Shown here in pieces: positions 45,718-56,450 of a stretch of DNA of 64,000 bases; positions within the stretch are counted from its first letter, which is position 1, and every line of letters starts with the position of its first letter. The notes under the pieces were generated by a model. That model saw only the letters and a list, made by a program, of their open reading frames with translations, searched no databases and had not been told where the DNA came from. Source of the stretch: Pseudomonas bubulae. Lineage in GTDB: Bacteria > Pseudomonadota > Gammaproteobacteria > Pseudomonadales > Pseudomonadaceae. The DNA is taken from contig NZ_UYJA01000003.1 of NCBI RefSeq assembly GCF_900618535.1, positions 620,001-684,000 on the forward strand, written 5' to 3'. A program made the position numbers and the translations under genes.

Positions 45718-46512
45718 TTACTCTTCGAGGCTGCCCATGGCGGTAGTGTTGAAGCCACCGTCTACGTACATGATTTCGCCGCTGATGCCCGATGCCAGAT
45801 CCGAGCACAGGAAGGCGCCGGCATTGCCGACTTCGTCGATGGTCACGTTGCGACGCAGTGGAGTCTGCGCTTCGTTGGCCGCCAGCATTTTGCGGAAGTT
45901 CTTGATGCCCGACGCTGCCAGGGTACGGATCGGGCCTGCCGATACGCAGTTAACGCGAGTACCCTCAGGGCCCAGGCTGCCTGCCAGGTAACGTACACCG
46001 GCTTCCAGGCTGGCCTTGGCCATGCCCATCACGTTGTAGTTAGGCATGGTGCGCTCGGCGCCCAGGTAGGACAGGGTCAGCAGGCTGCCGTTGCGACCTT
46101 TCATCATCGGGCGACCAGCCTTGGCCAGGGCCACGAAGCTGTAGGCGCTGATGTCGTGAGCGATGCGGAAGCCTTCACGGGTGGTGGCGTCGGTGAAATC
46201 GCCATCCAGCTGGTCGCCAGGAGCGAAACCTACGGAGTGAACGATGCAGTCCAGACCGTCCCACTTCTTGCTCAGGTCTTCGAAGACCTTGGCGATTTCT
46301 TCATCGCTGGCAACGTCGCAAGGGAAGCACAGCTCAGGGTTCGAACCCCAGCCTGCGGCGAATTCTTCAACACGACCTTTCAGCTTTTCGTTCTGATAAG
46401 TGAAAGCCAGCTCGGCGCCTTCACGGTGCATGGCGGCAGCAATGCCAGAAGCGATGGACAATTTGCTAGCGACACCAACGATCAGTACGCGCTTACCGGT
46501 GAGAAAACCCAT
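45718..46512 (-). CDS. fabI: Enoyl-ACP reductase (NADH) FabI
   Basis: Last reductive step of fatty acid elongation, target of triclosan. The 264-residue short-chain dehydrogenase has the FabI active site: Tyr149 in SYLGAE, Tyr159 in NYNVMG and Lys166 in MAKASL, equivalent to Tyr146/Tyr156/Lys163 of the E. coli enzyme. The cofactor end is [13 protein letters not shown] instead of the Rossmann GxxxGxG, normal for FabI. ATG 46512 has GAGGAA upstream. It is the last gene after the peptide transporter genes on the same strand, with a 19-base gap. Confidence 0.96.
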   Translation of the reverse strand: MGFLTGKRVLIVGVASKLSIASGIAAAMHREGAELAFTYQNEKLKGRVEEFAAGWGSNPELCFPCDVASDEEIAKVFEDLSKKWDGLDCIVHSVGFAPGDQLDGDFTDATTREGFRIAHDISAYSFVALAKAGRPMMKGRNGSLLTLSYLGAERTMPNYNVMGMAKASLEAGVRYLAGSLGPEGTRVNCVSAGPIRTLAASGIKNFRKMLAANEAQTPLRRNVTIDEVGNAGAFLCSDLASGISGEIMYVDGGFNTTAMGSLEE

Positions 46513-46531
46513 GTGTTGTTCCTCTATCAGG

Positions 46532-48142
46532 TTAATCGACAGCCACTGGTGCCAAAAAGGCGGCTTCCAGCAGCTGTTGTGTATATGGATGTTGCGGTGA
46601 GGCAAAGATACTTTGCGCATCACCCTGTTCGACCACTTGGCCATGCTTGACCACCATCAATTGGTGGCTCAGCGCTTTGACGACAGCCAGGTCATGGCTG
46701 ATAAACAAATACGTCAGGTTGTGCCTGGCTTGCAGTGAGCGCAGCAGTTCAACAACCTGGCGTTGTACTGTGCGGTCCAGCGCAGAGGTTGGCTCGTCCA
46801 GCAATATCAACTCCGGCTTTAACACCAGTGCGCGGGCAATGGCGATTCTTTGCCGTTGTCCGCCTGAAAACTCGTGAGGGTAACGGTGCCGGGTTTCCGG
46901 ATCCAGACCTACTTCTCGCAAGGCTTCAATAATTGCACTTTCCTGTTCCGCTTCGGTGCCCATACGGTGAATGCGCAACCCTTCACCGACAATCTCGCTG
47001 ACGCTCATGCGCGGGCTGAGACTGCCAAACGGGTCCTGGAATACCACCTGCATTTCCCGTCGCAATGGCCTGACTTCTTTCTGTGACAGACAGTCTAGCC
47101 GTTTGCCTTCAAAGCTGATCAGGCCCTTGCTGGCAATCAGACGCAAAATCGCCAGGCCCAGCGTTGATTTGCCCGATCCGCTTTCACCCACAATTCCCAG
47201 GGTCTGCCCCTGGGGCAAGCTGAAATTGATACCGTCCACCGCTTTCACGTAATCGACGGTCTTGCGCAGCAGGCCTTTCTTGATCGGGAACCATACCTTC
47301 AGGTCCTCGACTTGCAGCAATGGCGGACCGGCAATGGTGCTGGCCGGGCCTCCGCTGGGCTCTGCGCTGAGCAGTTCCCGGGTGTAAGGATGCTGCGGCG
47401 AACGGAACAGCTGCTCGCACGATGCTTGTTCGACGATTAAACCGCGCTGCATGACACATACGCGATGCGCAATTCTTCGTACAAGGTTCAAATCGTGACT
47501 GATCAGTAACAACGACATGCCCAGGCGGGCTTGCAGATCCTTGAGCAAGTCGAGGATTTTAAGCTGAACGGTCACGTCCAGGGCGGTGGTAGGTTCGTCG
47601 GCAATCAGCAGTTCGGGTTCATTGACCAGGGCCATGGCGATCATCACGCGCTGTCTCTGACCCCCTGAGAGCTCGTGTGGCAGCGCCTTGAGGCGTTTGT
47701 GAGGCTCGGGTATGCCTACCAGCTCCAGAAGCTCCAGGGTGCGCAGGGTAGCGGCCTTGCCGGTGATCCCCTTGTGAATGCCGAGCACCTCATTGATTTG
47801 TTTTTCAATGCTGTGCAGCGGGTTCAGGGAGGTCATGGGCTCCTGAAAAATCATCGCAATGCGGTTGCCGCGAATGTTGCGCAGCTTTTTCTCGTCCACG
47901 CTGAGCAAATCCTGGCCGCCGTAGGCGATGCTGCCGCTGGGGTGGCGTGCAAGGGGGTAGGACAGCAACCTGAGGATCGAGTGCGCGGTCACCGATTTGC
48001 CCGAACCGCTTTCGCCCACCAGGGCCAGGGTTTCGCCGCGCCTGATATCAAAACTGACGCCTTGCACCACCCGCTGCGGTGTGTCACCCGCTACAAACTC
48101 GACGCTGAGGTCGCGCACTTCGATCAGATTGTCCTGCGTCAT
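46532..48142 (-). CDS. yejF: Peptide ABC transporter, fused dual ATPase (YejF-like)
   Basis: A single polypeptide of 536 residues with two complete ABC ATPase domains. Domain 1 (about 5-255) has Walker A GESGSGKS and signature LSGGQRQR; domain 2 (about 280-530) repeats GESGSGKS and has FSGGQRQR with a following Walker [13 protein letters not shown]. The C-terminal parts resemble oligopeptide/dipeptide transporter ATPases. The fusion is characteristic of YejF. ATG 48142 with GAGGAAATAAG upstream is chosen; a longer frame to 48229 overlaps the permease gene. Confidence 0.93.
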   Translation of the reverse strand: MTQDNLIEVRDLSVEFVAGDTPQRVVQGVSFDIRRGETLALVGESGSGKSVTAHSILRLLSYPLARHPSGSIAYGGQDLLSVDEKKLRNIRGNRIAMIFQEPMTSLNPLHSIEKQINEVLGIHKGITGKAATLRTLELLELVGIPEPHKRLKALPHELSGGQRQRVMIAMALVNEPELLIADEPTTALDVTVQLKILDLLKDLQARLGMSLLLISHDLNLVRRIAHRVCVMQRGLIVEQASCEQLFRSPQHPYTRELLSAEPSGGPASTIAGPPLLQVEDLKVWFPIKKGLLRKTVDYVKAVDGINFSLPQGQTLGIVGESGSGKSTLGLAILRLIASKGLISFEGKRLDCLSQKEVRPLRREMQVVFQDPFGSLSPRMSVSEIVGEGLRIHRMGTEAEQESAIIEALREVGLDPETRHRYPHEFSGGQRQRIAIARALVLKPELILLDEPTSALDRTVQRQVVELLRSLQARHNLTYLFISHDLAVVKALSHQLMVVKHGQVVEQGDAQSIFASPQHPYTQQLLEAAFLAPVAVD

Positions 48143-48143
48143 C

Positions 48144-49163
48144 TTATTTCCTCGGGTCGAAGGCATCGCGAGCGGACTCACCGATAAACACCAGCAGGCT
48201 GAGCATGATGGCCAGCACTGCGAATGCACTGATGCCCAGCCAGGGCGCTTGCAGGTTGGACTTGCCCTGGGCCACCAGTTCGCCCAGCGACGGCGCGCCC
48301 GGGGGCAGGCCGAAGCCCAGGAAGTCCAGGGCAGTGAGGGTGCCGATGGCGCCAGTGAGGATAAACGGCATAAAGGTCATGGTGGAGACCATGGCGTTGG
48401 GCAGGATGTGGCGGTACATGATGGCCATGTCCTGCATGCCCAGGGCGCGGGCGGCGCGCACATACTCCAGATTGCGCCCACGCAGGAATTCGGCGCGCAC
48501 GACGTCCACCAGGCTCATCCACGAGAACAGCAGCATGATGCCCAGCAGCCACCAGAAATTGGGCTGCACAAAACTGGCGAGAATGATCAGCAGGTACAAC
48601 ACGGGCAAGCCTGACCAGATTTCCAGAAAGCGCTGACCGGCCAGGTCGACCCAGCCACCATAAAAGCCCTGCAAGGCCCCGGCGATCACGCCGATGATGG
48701 AGCTCAGTACCGTCAGGGTCAGGGCGAACAGCACCGATATGCGAAAGCCATAAATCACTCGGGCCAGCACGTCGCGGCCCTGGTCGTCGGTGCCCAGCCA
48801 GTTCTCGGCGGAGGGCGGTGCAGGGGCAGGGACTTTCAGGTCGTAGTTGATGCTTTGATAGCTGTAGGGGATGGGTGGCCACACAACCCAGGCATCTTTC
48901 TTGGCCAGCAGTTCACGGATATACGGGCTTTTGTAGTTGGCTTCGAGGGGGAACTCTCCACCGAAGTCGGTCTCTGGATAGCGCTTGAGCGCCGGGAAAT
49001 ACCACTCCCCGTCGTAATTGATCACCAGCGGTTTGTCGTTGGCGATGAACTCGGCGTTCAGGCTGAGCCCGAACAGCACCAGGAAGATCCACAGCGACCA
49101 CCAGCCACGCTTGTTGGCTTTGAAACGGGCAAAACGGCGTCGATTGAGGGGGGATAGCTTCAT
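48144..49163 (-). CDS. yejE: Peptide ABC transporter permease (YejE-like)
   Basis: Inner-membrane permease of 339 residues from the DppC/OppC family. One N-terminal helix (about 23-42), a long periplasmic loop with WPPIPYSYQSINYDL, and five more helices from about 140 onward. The EAA-type loop contacting the ATPase is in RAARALGMQDMAIMYRHILPNA, described as residues near 225-246. The ATPase gene begins 1 base after the stop, and the permease YejB gene ends 1 base before this start, so translation is tightly coupled. Confidence 0.92.
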   Translation of the reverse strand: MKLSPLNRRRFARFKANKRGWWSLWIFLVLFGLSLNAEFIANDKPLVINYDGEWYFPALKRYPETDFGGEFPLEANYKSPYIRELLAKKDAWVVWPPIPYSYQSINYDLKVPAPAPPSAENWLGTDDQGRDVLARVIYGFRISVLFALTLTVLSSIIGVIAGALQGFYGGWVDLAGQRFLEIWSGLPVLYLLIILASFVQPNFWWLLGIMLLFSWMSLVDVVRAEFLRGRNLEYVRAARALGMQDMAIMYRHILPNAMVSTMTFMPFILTGAIGTLTALDFLGFGLPPGAPSLGELVAQGKSNLQAPWLGISAFAVLAIMLSLLVFIGESARDAFDPRK

Positions 49164-49164
49164 C

Positions 49165-50238
49165 TCAATGCTCCCTGCTTTCAAAGTCGATACGCGGATC
49201 GACCAGGGTGTATGAGAGGTCACCGATCAGCTTCACCACCAGCCCGACCAGCGTAAAGATAAACAGGGTGCCGAATACAACCGGGTAGTCGCGATTGATC
49301 GCGGCCTCGAAACTCATCAGGCCCAGGCCATCGAGGGAGAAAATCACTTCGACCAGCAGTGAGCCGGTAAAGAAAATTCCGATAAAGGCCGACGGGAAAC
49401 CGGCAATAACCAGCAGCATGGCATTGCGGAACACATGGCCATAGAGCACCCGGTGGTTGGTCAGGCCCTTGGCTTTGGCAGTGACGACATACTGTTTGTT
49501 GATCTCGTCGAGAAAGCTGTTTTTGGTCAGCAGGGTCATGGTGGCGAAGTTGCCGATAACCAGTGCCGTAACGGGCAATGCCAGATGCCAGAAGTAATCG
49601 AGAATCTTGCCGCCCAGGCTCAGTTCGTCAAAGTTGTTGGACGTCAGGCCGCGCAGGGGGAACCAGTCCAGGTAACTGCCCCCGGCAAACAGTACGATCA
49701 GCAGGATGGCAAACAGAAAGGCCGGGATGGCGTAGCCGATGATGATCAGTGAACTGGTCCAGACATCAAAGTGGCTGCCGTGGCGCGTGGCCTTGGCGAT
49801 CCCCAGGGGGATCGACACCAGGTACATGATCAGGGTGCTCCACAACCCCAGCGAGATGGAGACCGGCATTTTCTCCTTGATCAGGTCGATGACCTTGGCG
49901 TCGCGGAAGAAGCTTTCGCCGAAGTCCAGTCGGGCGTAGTTTTTAATCATGATCCACAGGCGTTCCGGCGCCGACTTGTCGAAACCGTACATCTTTTCGA
50001 TTTCCTTGATCAGTTCCGGATCCAGCCCTTGGGCGCCACGGTAGTTGGAGCCCGCCACCGACACTTCCGAACCACCACCGGCGATGCGGCTGGTGGCGCC
50101 GTCAAAGCCTTCGAGCTTGGCGATCATCTGTTCAACCGGGCCGCCGGGGGCCGCCTGGATAATGATGAAGTTAATCAACAGAATCCCGAACAGTGTCGGA
50201 ATGATCAGCAGCAGTCGCCTGAAAATATAAGCCAGCAT
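49165..50238 (-). CDS. yejB: Peptide ABC transporter permease (YejB-like)
   Basis: Permease of the DppB/OppB family, 357 residues, beginning [16 protein letters not shown], with six hydrophobic segments. The [16 protein letters not shown] stretch near residues 32-47 and the EAA-type loop [24 protein letters not shown] near 245-268 are family features. It forms the channel with YejE. The binding-protein gene ends immediately before this start. Confidence 0.92.
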   Translation of the reverse strand: MLAYIFRRLLLIIPTLFGILLINFIIIQAAPGGPVEQMIAKLEGFDGATSRIAGGGSEVSVAGSNYRGAQGLDPELIKEIEKMYGFDKSAPERLWIMIKNYARLDFGESFFRDAKVIDLIKEKMPVSISLGLWSTLIMYLVSIPLGIAKATRHGSHFDVWTSSLIIIGYAIPAFLFAILLIVLFAGGSYLDWFPLRGLTSNNFDELSLGGKILDYFWHLALPVTALVIGNFATMTLLTKNSFLDEINKQYVVTAKAKGLTNHRVLYGHVFRNAMLLVIAGFPSAFIGIFFTGSLLVEVIFSLDGLGLMSFEAAINRDYPVVFGTLFIFTLVGLVVKLIGDLSYTLVDPRIDFESREH

Positions 50239-52080
50239 TTAAGGCTCCTGGCTCGCGCTTGAAGGTTTGGTAGAGGGTGCAGGTTTTGCGTCAGGTTTGG
50301 CCCACCAGGTGTTGGTGCCGATATCGTATTTGGGCGTAACTTCGGGATGGCCGATATGGTTCGAGTAGGCCACGCGCCAGGTTTTGATATGCCAGTTGGG
50401 GATCACGTAGAAGCCCCACTGCAACACACGGTCCAGCGCCCTGGCATGGTTGATCAGGCTTTGCCGTGACTCGGCGTTGATCAGGCCCTCGGTCAACTGG
50501 TCGATGGCCGGGTCCTTGAGGCCGATAAAGTTTCGGCTGCCGGGTTTGTCGATACTTTGTGATTCCCAGTACTCGCGCTGCTCGCTGCCGGGTGAGCTGG
50601 ACTGCGGGAAGCTGCCGACAATCATGTCGTAATCCCTTGAGCGCAGGCGGTTGAGGTATTGGGAGGTGTCGACCCGGCGAATCTGCAAATCGATGCCCAG
50701 GTCGCTGAGGTTGCGCTTGAACGGCAGAAGGATGCGCTCGAATTCGGTTTGTGCCAGCAGGAATTCGATCTTCACCGGCTTGCCCTGGGCGTCGACCATC
50801 TTGTCATCGACGATGCGCCAGCCGGCGTCTTGCAGCAGTTGGTAGGCGCGGCGCTGTTGCTCGCGAATCATACCGCTGGCGTCGGTGACGCTGGGTTTGA
50901 ACACCTGGCTGAACGCCTGCTCGGGAATCTGGCCGCGCAAGGGCTCCAGAATGGCCAGTTCAGCTTCGGTCGGCGGCGCCTTGGCGGCCATTTCCGAGTT
51001 TTCGAAGTAGCTGCCAGTGCGCGCATAGGCACCGTTGAACAGTTGCTTGTTGGCCCATTCAAAGTCGAACAGCAGGCTTAGCGCCTCGCGTACACGCACA
51101 TCCTGGAACATTGGCCTGCGCAGGTTGAAGACAAATCCCTGCATGCCTGTTGGATTGTGGTTGCGGATTTCTTCTTTTTTCAGGCGGCCCTGAGTAAATG
51201 CCGGAGAGTTGTAGGCTCCGGCCCAGTTTTTGGCGCTGATCTCCAGCCAGTAATCAAACTGACCGGCCTTGAGGGCTTCGAAGGCAACGCTGTTGTCGCG
51301 AAAGTAATCGACCGTGATGGCATCAAAATTGTACAGGCCCTTGTTGATGGGCAGGTCCTTGCCCCAATAGTCCTTGTTGCGCTCGTAGCGGATCGAGCGC
51401 CCGGGCTTGATCTCGGCGATGGTGTAGGGGCCGCTGCCGGGCGGGATTTCCAGGTTGCCCTTGTTGAAGTCGCGGGTTTCCCACCAGTGCTTGGGCAGAA
51501 CCGGAAGCTGGCCAAGAATCAGCGGCAGTTCACGGTTTTTGTTGTGCTTGAAGGTGAATTTCACTTGCAGCGGGTTTTCCGCGATGGCCTGGTCGACATC
51601 GCTGTAATAACCCTTGTACAGCGGCGAGCCACTTTTCATCAGGGTATCGAAGCTGAACACGACATCTTCGGCGCGAATCGGATGGCCATCGCTGAACTTC
51701 GCTTCCGGGCGCAGGTAAAACCGCACCCAGCTGTTATCCGGGGCTTTCTCGATTTTCCCGGCAATCAGGCCGTAGGACGTAAAAGGCTCGTCGAGGGTTT
51801 GCCGGGCCAGGGTATCGAAGGTCAGATCAATGTCGTCGGCTGGCACGCCTTTATTGATAAACGGGTTGAGGCTGTCAAAGCTGCCCAGCGCAGACTTGCG
51901 AAAGGTACCGCCCTTGGGGGCTTGCGGGTTGACGTAGTCGACATGCTTGAAGTCGGCAGGATATTTCGGCGGCTCGTCATAGAGGGTCAAGGCATGCTGG
52001 GGAGCGGCCATGGCCGTGCAGGCAAAACCGGCAAACAACAAGCTGGCAAGGGGCTTTAGCCATGTACGCAAAGGCATCAT
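50239..52080 (-). CDS. yejA: Peptide ABC transporter binding protein 1 (YejA-like)
   Basis: Periplasmic solute-binding protein of family 5 (SBP_bac_5), 613 residues, with a signal peptide ending TAMA near residue 26. Recognisable stretches are YVNPQAPKGGTFRK, PEAKFSDGHPIRAEDVVFSFD and TWWAKPDAKPAP. E. coli YejA-type transporters import peptides such as microcin C. The gene starts inside the stop region of the second binding-protein gene (ATGA overlap at 52077-52080). The two proteins share order and motifs but have clearly diverged. Confidence 0.92.
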   Translation of the reverse strand: MMPLRTWLKPLASLLFAGFACTAMAAPQHALTLYDEPPKYPADFKHVDYVNPQAPKGGTFRKSALGSFDSLNPFINKGVPADDIDLTFDTLARQTLDEPFTSYGLIAGKIEKAPDNSWVRFYLRPEAKFSDGHPIRAEDVVFSFDTLMKSGSPLYKGYYSDVDQAIAENPLQVKFTFKHNKNRELPLILGQLPVLPKHWWETRDFNKGNLEIPPGSGPYTIAEIKPGRSIRYERNKDYWGKDLPINKGLYNFDAITVDYFRDNSVAFEALKAGQFDYWLEISAKNWAGAYNSPAFTQGRLKKEEIRNHNPTGMQGFVFNLRRPMFQDVRVREALSLLFDFEWANKQLFNGAYARTGSYFENSEMAAKAPPTEAELAILEPLRGQIPEQAFSQVFKPSVTDASGMIREQQRRAYQLLQDAGWRIVDDKMVDAQGKPVKIEFLLAQTEFERILLPFKRNLSDLGIDLQIRRVDTSQYLNRLRSRDYDMIVGSFPQSSSPGSEQREYWESQSIDKPGSRNFIGLKDPAIDQLTEGLINAESRQSLINHARALDRVLQWGFYVIPNWHIKTWRVAYSNHIGHPEVTPKYDIGTNTWWAKPDAKPAPSTKPSSASQEP

Positions 52081-53909
52081 TGTTTTTTCTCCGTAGGCTT
52101 AAGCCACCACGCGCTGAGGCCCAGGGTGTAGGGCGGCGTAGTCACAAAGGCGAACCGGTTGCGGTACGCCAGGCGGTGATAGTTCAGATACCAGTTGGGA
52201 ATGATGTAGTGCTGCCAAAGCAACACGCGGTCCAGGGCCTGGCCGGCAGACAATTGCTCGTCGCGGGTCCGTGCGGCCAGCAGGCGCTCGAGCAGTTGGT
52301 CCACCACCGGGCTGGCTACCCCTGCATAATTTTTGCTGCCCTTGACGTTGGCCTGGCTGGAGTGGAAGTACTGCCACTGTTCAAGGCCGGGGCTCAGGGT
52401 CTGGTCAAGGGTCATCAGGATCATGTCAAAGTCGAACTGGTCCAGGCGCTGCTTGTATTGCGCGCGATCCACGGTGCGCAGCCGGGCATCGACGCCAATG
52501 CTGGCCAGGTTCTCCACATAGGGTTGCAGGATGCGCTCAAGGTTCGGGTTTACCAGTAATATTTCGAAACGCAGGGGTTTGCCTTCACTATTGACCAGGC
52601 GCTGGCCCGACAGTTTCCAGCCGCTTTCATCCAGCAGTGCCAGTGCCTGGCGCAGAGTTGCGCGGGGGATGCCGCGGCCGTCGGTTTGCGGCAAGGTAAA
52701 GGCCTGGTTGAACAGTTCGGGCGGTAGTTGGCTGCGCCAGGGTGACAGCATCAGCCACTCATGCCCCTGGGGAATGCCGCTGGCCGAGAATTCGCTGTTG
52801 GGGTAATGGCTCACGGCGCGCTGGTAGGCGCCGTTGAACAGGGTGCGGTTGGTCCATTCAAAATCAAACATAAGGCCCAGGGCCTCACGGGTTTTGTTTT
52901 GCGCAAAGGTGGCGCGGCGACTGTTCATAAACAGCCCCTGGGTTTGTGTCGGGATCTGGTGGGTAATTTCGGCCTTGATCACATCGCCGCGGCGTACCGC
53001 CGGGAAGTTATAGCCATTGGCCCAGTTCTTGGCCTGGTGCTCGATGTAAATGTCGAACTCGCGGGCCTTGAACGCCTCGAAGGCGACATCGCTGTCGCGG
53101 TAGAACTCCACTTCAACCCGGTCGAAGTTGTATTTGCCGCGGTTGACCGGCAGGTTGGCGCCCCACCAGTTCTTGACGCGCTCAAAGACCAGTTGGCGCC
53201 CGGGGGTAACCCGGGTAATGCGATAGGGGCCGCTACCCAGCGGTGGCTCGAAGGTGGTGGCTTTGAAGTCGCGCTTTACCCAGTATTGCTGGGGCAACAC
53301 GGGCAGTTCGCCCAGGCGCAAAATCAGCAACGGGTTGCCTGAGCGCTTGAAGACAAAACGAATTCGTTTGGGGCCCAGGATATCGACCCGCTGGACTTCC
53401 TGAAGATTGGTGCGGTACTGCGGATGACCTTCTTTTAGTAACAGGTCGTAGGAGAAGGCAACATCGTAGGCAGTGATCGGCGTCCCATCATGAAAGCGGG
53501 CTTCGGGTCGCAGGTTAAAGACGACCCAGCTGCGGTCCTCGTTGTACTCCACTGATTGAGCGATCAAACCATAGCTGGATGTTGGCTCATCGCCGGAGGG
53601 GGCATATTGGCCCGTACCGGCCATCAGGGTTTCATTGAGTTCATTGACCCCGTACTGCAGGAAGTTGGGAGTCGAAACCGGGCTGGTGCCTTTGAAGGTG
53701 TAGGGGTTGAGCGTGTCGAACGTGCCGAACGCCATGACCTTCAAGGTGCCGCCCTTGGGGGCGTCAGGGTTTACCCAGTCGAAATGGGTAAAGGTGGCGG
53801 GGTACTTGAGTGTGCCGAACTGCGCATAACCGTGGCTTTCGCTCAGGTTTGCGCTGGCGGTGAAGCTCAAGGCCAGGCAGATAAATAGCGTAAGGAGGGG
53901 ACGCGTCAA
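52077..53909 (-). CDS. Peptide ABC transporter binding protein 2 (YejA-like)
   Basis: Second family-5 binding protein, 610 residues, with a signal peptide ending ASA near residue 20. It has WVNPDAPKGGTLKVM, PEARFHDGTPITAYDVAFSYD and the C-terminal YTLGLSAWWLKP, parallel to the first copy. It heads the five-gene transporter operon and its stop overlaps the start of copy 1. Two binding proteins on one membrane complex would broaden the peptides accepted; which one is the YejA counterpart in function is not clear. Confidence 0.9.
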   Translation of the reverse strand: MTRPLLTLFICLALSFTASANLSESHGYAQFGTLKYPATFTHFDWVNPDAPKGGTLKVMAFGTFDTLNPYTFKGTSPVSTPNFLQYGVNELNETLMAGTGQYAPSGDEPTSSYGLIAQSVEYNEDRSWVVFNLRPEARFHDGTPITAYDVAFSYDLLLKEGHPQYRTNLQEVQRVDILGPKRIRFVFKRSGNPLLILRLGELPVLPQQYWVKRDFKATTFEPPLGSGPYRITRVTPGRQLVFERVKNWWGANLPVNRGKYNFDRVEVEFYRDSDVAFEAFKAREFDIYIEHQAKNWANGYNFPAVRRGDVIKAEITHQIPTQTQGLFMNSRRATFAQNKTREALGLMFDFEWTNRTLFNGAYQRAVSHYPNSEFSASGIPQGHEWLMLSPWRSQLPPELFNQAFTLPQTDGRGIPRATLRQALALLDESGWKLSGQRLVNSEGKPLRFEILLVNPNLERILQPYVENLASIGVDARLRTVDRAQYKQRLDQFDFDMILMTLDQTLSPGLEQWQYFHSSQANVKGSKNYAGVASPVVDQLLERLLAARTRDEQLSAGQALDRVLLWQHYIIPNWYLNYHRLAYRNRFAFVTTPPYTLGLSAWWLKPTEKKQ

Positions 53910-53999
53910 GTCAGAGATCCGATCCAGGCATTGGGCTTAAGGTTTCCGTACAGTAACAGCTTGTATCTGTAGGAAAAAGGCCACGCTGGTAAGCACGAC

Positions 54000-54041
54000 G
54001 GGCAAGCTGCGGCCTACTTTTGTGTAGGAATCAGCTTGCCC
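54000..54041. repeat. REP-like hairpin between mltD and the transporter operon
   Basis: GGGCAAGCTG (54000-54009) and CAGCTTGCCC (54032-54041) are perfect complements, with an inner CCTAC/GTAGG pair, giving an interrupted cruciform. It may be a divergent REP element and could also end mltD transcription. Confidence 0.55.
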
Positions 54042-54063
54042 GCGGGGGATGTCAGCGCTGTGC

Positions 54064-55464
54064 TTATCGGGGTTTGGAAACGGTCAGCATTTGCCCCGGC
54101 TTGAGGGCTTTTGCGCTGTTTGGATTCCAGCGCTTGAGATGCTGCATTTCAACGTTGAAACGCTTGGCCACCATATACAGCGAGTCGCCTTTCTGGACCT
54201 TGTATTGGGTCGGCTTTTTGCCCGAGGGCTTGCGTGTGTCCTGCATCACCAGGACCTGGCCGGCCTTGAGGTTGTTGCCGCTGAGTTTGTTCCAGTGTTG
54301 CAAGTCTTTGACATTGACCTTGTTGGCCTTGGCAATCAGGGTCAGGTTGTCGCCGCTCTTGACCCGGTACTTGCGGTTCAGGCGAGCTGGGGATGTGCTT
54401 GCAACCTTGTCAAATACCGGCTTGTTGGGGCGCAGACTGACCAGTTGGTCGGAGCTGAGATTGGACAGGCTGGCAGTCAACAGCTGGGCTTTGGCCGTAG
54501 GTACCAGCAGATGCTGGGGGCCATCGGTGGTGGCGCGCTGTTTGTAGGCCGGATTGAGCTGGAACATTTCGTCTTCGTCGATTTCGGCCAGGGCTGCCAC
54601 GCGGGACAGGTCCATGGACTGTTTGATCTCGACCATTTCGAAGTAGGGTTCGTTGGCGATCGGGTTCAGGTTGATGCCGTAGGCTTCAGGGGCCAGAACC
54701 ACTTGTGACAGGGCCAGCAGTTTTGGCACGTAGTCTTTGGTTTCCTGCGGCAGTGGCAGGTTCCAGTAGTCGGTCGGCAGGCCGAGCTTTTCGTTGCGCT
54801 CGATGGCCCGGCTGACGGTACCTTCGCCAGCGTTGTAGGCCGCCAGGGCCAGCAGCCAGTCGCCGTTGAACATGTCATGCAGACGGTTCAGGTAGTTCAG
54901 GGCTGCCAGCGTCGAGGCGGTAATGTCACGGCGACCATCGTAGGCACGGGTTTGACGCAGGTTGAAGTAGCGGCCTGTCGACGGAATGAACTGCCAGAGC
55001 CCGACCGCATTTGCATGTGAATACGCCATTGGGTTGTAGGCGCTTTCAATGGCTGGCAGCAGGGCCAGTTCCAGCGGCATATTGCGTTCTTCGAGGCGCT
55101 CTACAATGTAGTGGATATAAAGGCTGCCGCGCTCGCCCGCATTCTCGAGAAACGACGGGTTGCTCGCAAACCACAGGCGCTGTTGTTCAATTCGGGGGTT
55201 GACGTTCTGGCCGTCCTGCAACTTGAAACCCTGGCGCATGCGCTCCCACACATCTTGAGGGGGGAGGGGGCTGGGCTTCTGGCTGAGCCAGAGTGGATCC
55301 TGGGGAATGCGTTTGGCGATTTTAAGGCTGGCCCGCTCCGTGGTCTGCGCCGAATGATCCATGGACTGGCAGCCCGCGAGCGTGGCGCAGACAGCCACCG
55401 CAATGGCTTTGACCATGCGCGTCAATGCGTCTGAATTGATGGAGTTACCTTTAAATGACGACAT
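54064..55464 (-). CDS. mltD: Membrane-bound lytic murein transglycosylase D
   Basis: Lipoprotein that cleaves peptidoglycan between MurNAc and GlcNAc. Of 466 residues, the N-terminal signal ends in lipobox LAGC near residue 32. The SLT domain (about 110-260) has the catalytic Glu in LLPAIESAYNP, then AYNAGEGTVSRAI and LNYLNRLHDMF. Two LysM domains close the protein (VKSGDNLTLIAKANKV, VQKGDSLYMVAKRFNV). ATG 55464 lies 28 bases after the start predicted by the promoter at 55499-55527; a shorter form starting at Met17 is also possible. No strong ribosome site is seen for either. Confidence 0.93.
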   Translation of the reverse strand: MSSFKGNSINSDALTRMVKAIAVAVCATLAGCQSMDHSAQTTERASLKIAKRIPQDPLWLSQKPSPLPPQDVWERMRQGFKLQDGQNVNPRIEQQRLWFASNPSFLENAGERGSLYIHYIVERLEERNMPLELALLPAIESAYNPMAYSHANAVGLWQFIPSTGRYFNLRQTRAYDGRRDITASTLAALNYLNRLHDMFNGDWLLALAAYNAGEGTVSRAIERNEKLGLPTDYWNLPLPQETKDYVPKLLALSQVVLAPEAYGINLNPIANEPYFEMVEIKQSMDLSRVAALAEIDEDEMFQLNPAYKQRATTDGPQHLLVPTAKAQLLTASLSNLSSDQLVSLRPNKPVFDKVASTSPARLNRKYRVKSGDNLTLIAKANKVNVKDLQHWNKLSGNNLKAGQVLVMQDTRKPSGKKPTQYKVQKGDSLYMVAKRFNVEMQHLKRWNPNSAKALKPGQMLTVSKPR

Positions 55465-55498
55465 TGTTTTGAAAAAAGTCAGGAAAAAATGTCGGGGG

Positions 55499-55527
55499 AT
55501 TCTAGAAAGCAGGGGGGGCGCGGTCAA
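55499..55527 (-). promoter_or_regulatory. Sigma-70 promoter of mltD
   Basis: On the minus strand TTGACC, a 17-base spacer and TAGAAT. The inferred leader is short, about 28 bases. Confidence 0.75.
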
Positions 55528-55561
55528 CTGTTGAGAATTTTTGTTCTGACCGCGGCCGGTT

Positions 55562-56341
55562 TTAGAACCTGTCTTTCCAGCTGCGCAGGCTGGCAAAGAC
55601 CGCACTGGGCGAGTCGTTGTCGCGGGAGTTCCACTCGTCAGCTTTTTCTTTAACAGATGTTTCGTGGACTCGCAGAAAGGGATTTGTGCGTAGTTCCAGT
55701 GCCATAGATGATGGCAAGCTGATACGACCTTCAGCCCGCCACTGCGTGACTTGCGCTACACGCGCGGCAATATCCGGGTTGTTCGGTTCCACGGCCTGGG
55801 CGAAGCGCAGGTTGCTCAAGGTGTATTCGTGGGTGCAGTACACGCCGGTGTGGGCGGGCAGCGCGGCCAGGCGAGTCAGGGAGTGATGCATCTGTTCCGG
55901 GGTGCCCTCGAACAGTCGGCCGCAACCCGCGGCGAACAGGGTGTCGCCACAGAACAGCAGGGGCGCTGTCGGGTCTTGGTGATAGTAGGCGATATGCCCA
56001 AGCGTATGGCCGGGTACCAGCAGGATCTGGAACTCCAGGCCCAGTACCTCGATGCGGTCGCCGTCGTTGAGTGCCACTTGTCGGGCCGGTATGGTCTCAA
56101 GCGCCGGCCCCCAGACCTTCGCGTTAGTGTGTGCGTGAAGTTGCGCGACACCGCCCACATGATCGAAATGGTGATGGGTGATCAGAATGTCGCTGAGGAC
56201 CCAGTCCGGGCGCCTGGCCAGCCACTCCAGAACAGGCGCGGCATCACCCGGGTCGACCACGGCGCAGCGCTTTTGGGTAGTGTCCTGTAACAACCAGATG
56301 TAGTTGTCGTTGAAGGCGGGCAGGGCGTCGATCTGTAACAT
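55562..56341 (-). CDS. gloB: Hydroxyacylglutathione hydrolase (glyoxalase II)
   Basis: Metallo-beta-lactamase-fold hydrolase of 259 residues that splits S-lactoylglutathione to D-lactate and glutathione in methylglyoxal detoxification. The metal motif [10 protein letters not shown] (THxHxDH) is near residue 53; [13 protein letters not shown] and [14 protein letters not shown] supply further ligands. It starts at ATG 56341 and is divergent from the methyltransferase gene, an arrangement like E. coli gloB-yafS-rnhA. Confidence 0.95.
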   Translation of the reverse strand: MLQIDALPAFNDNYIWLLQDTTQKRCAVVDPGDAAPVLEWLARRPDWVLSDILITHHHFDHVGGVAQLHAHTNAKVWGPALETIPARQVALNDGDRIEVLGLEFQILLVPGHTLGHIAYYHQDPTAPLLFCGDTLFAAGCGRLFEGTPEQMHHSLTRLAALPAHTGVYCTHEYTLSNLRFAQAVEPNNPDIAARVAQVTQWRAEGRISLPSSMALELRTNPFLRVHETSVKEKADEWNSRDNDSPSAVFASLRSWKDRF

Positions 56342-56450
56342 GGTGCAATTCCCAAGTGTGAAACAATGGCGCATCTTAGGGGCTGTTGACGTTTTATTGC
56401 GAGTCGCGTCGTCAGGGCTTGCGACAGATAAAGGGCGAGTTGGAGGAGCA

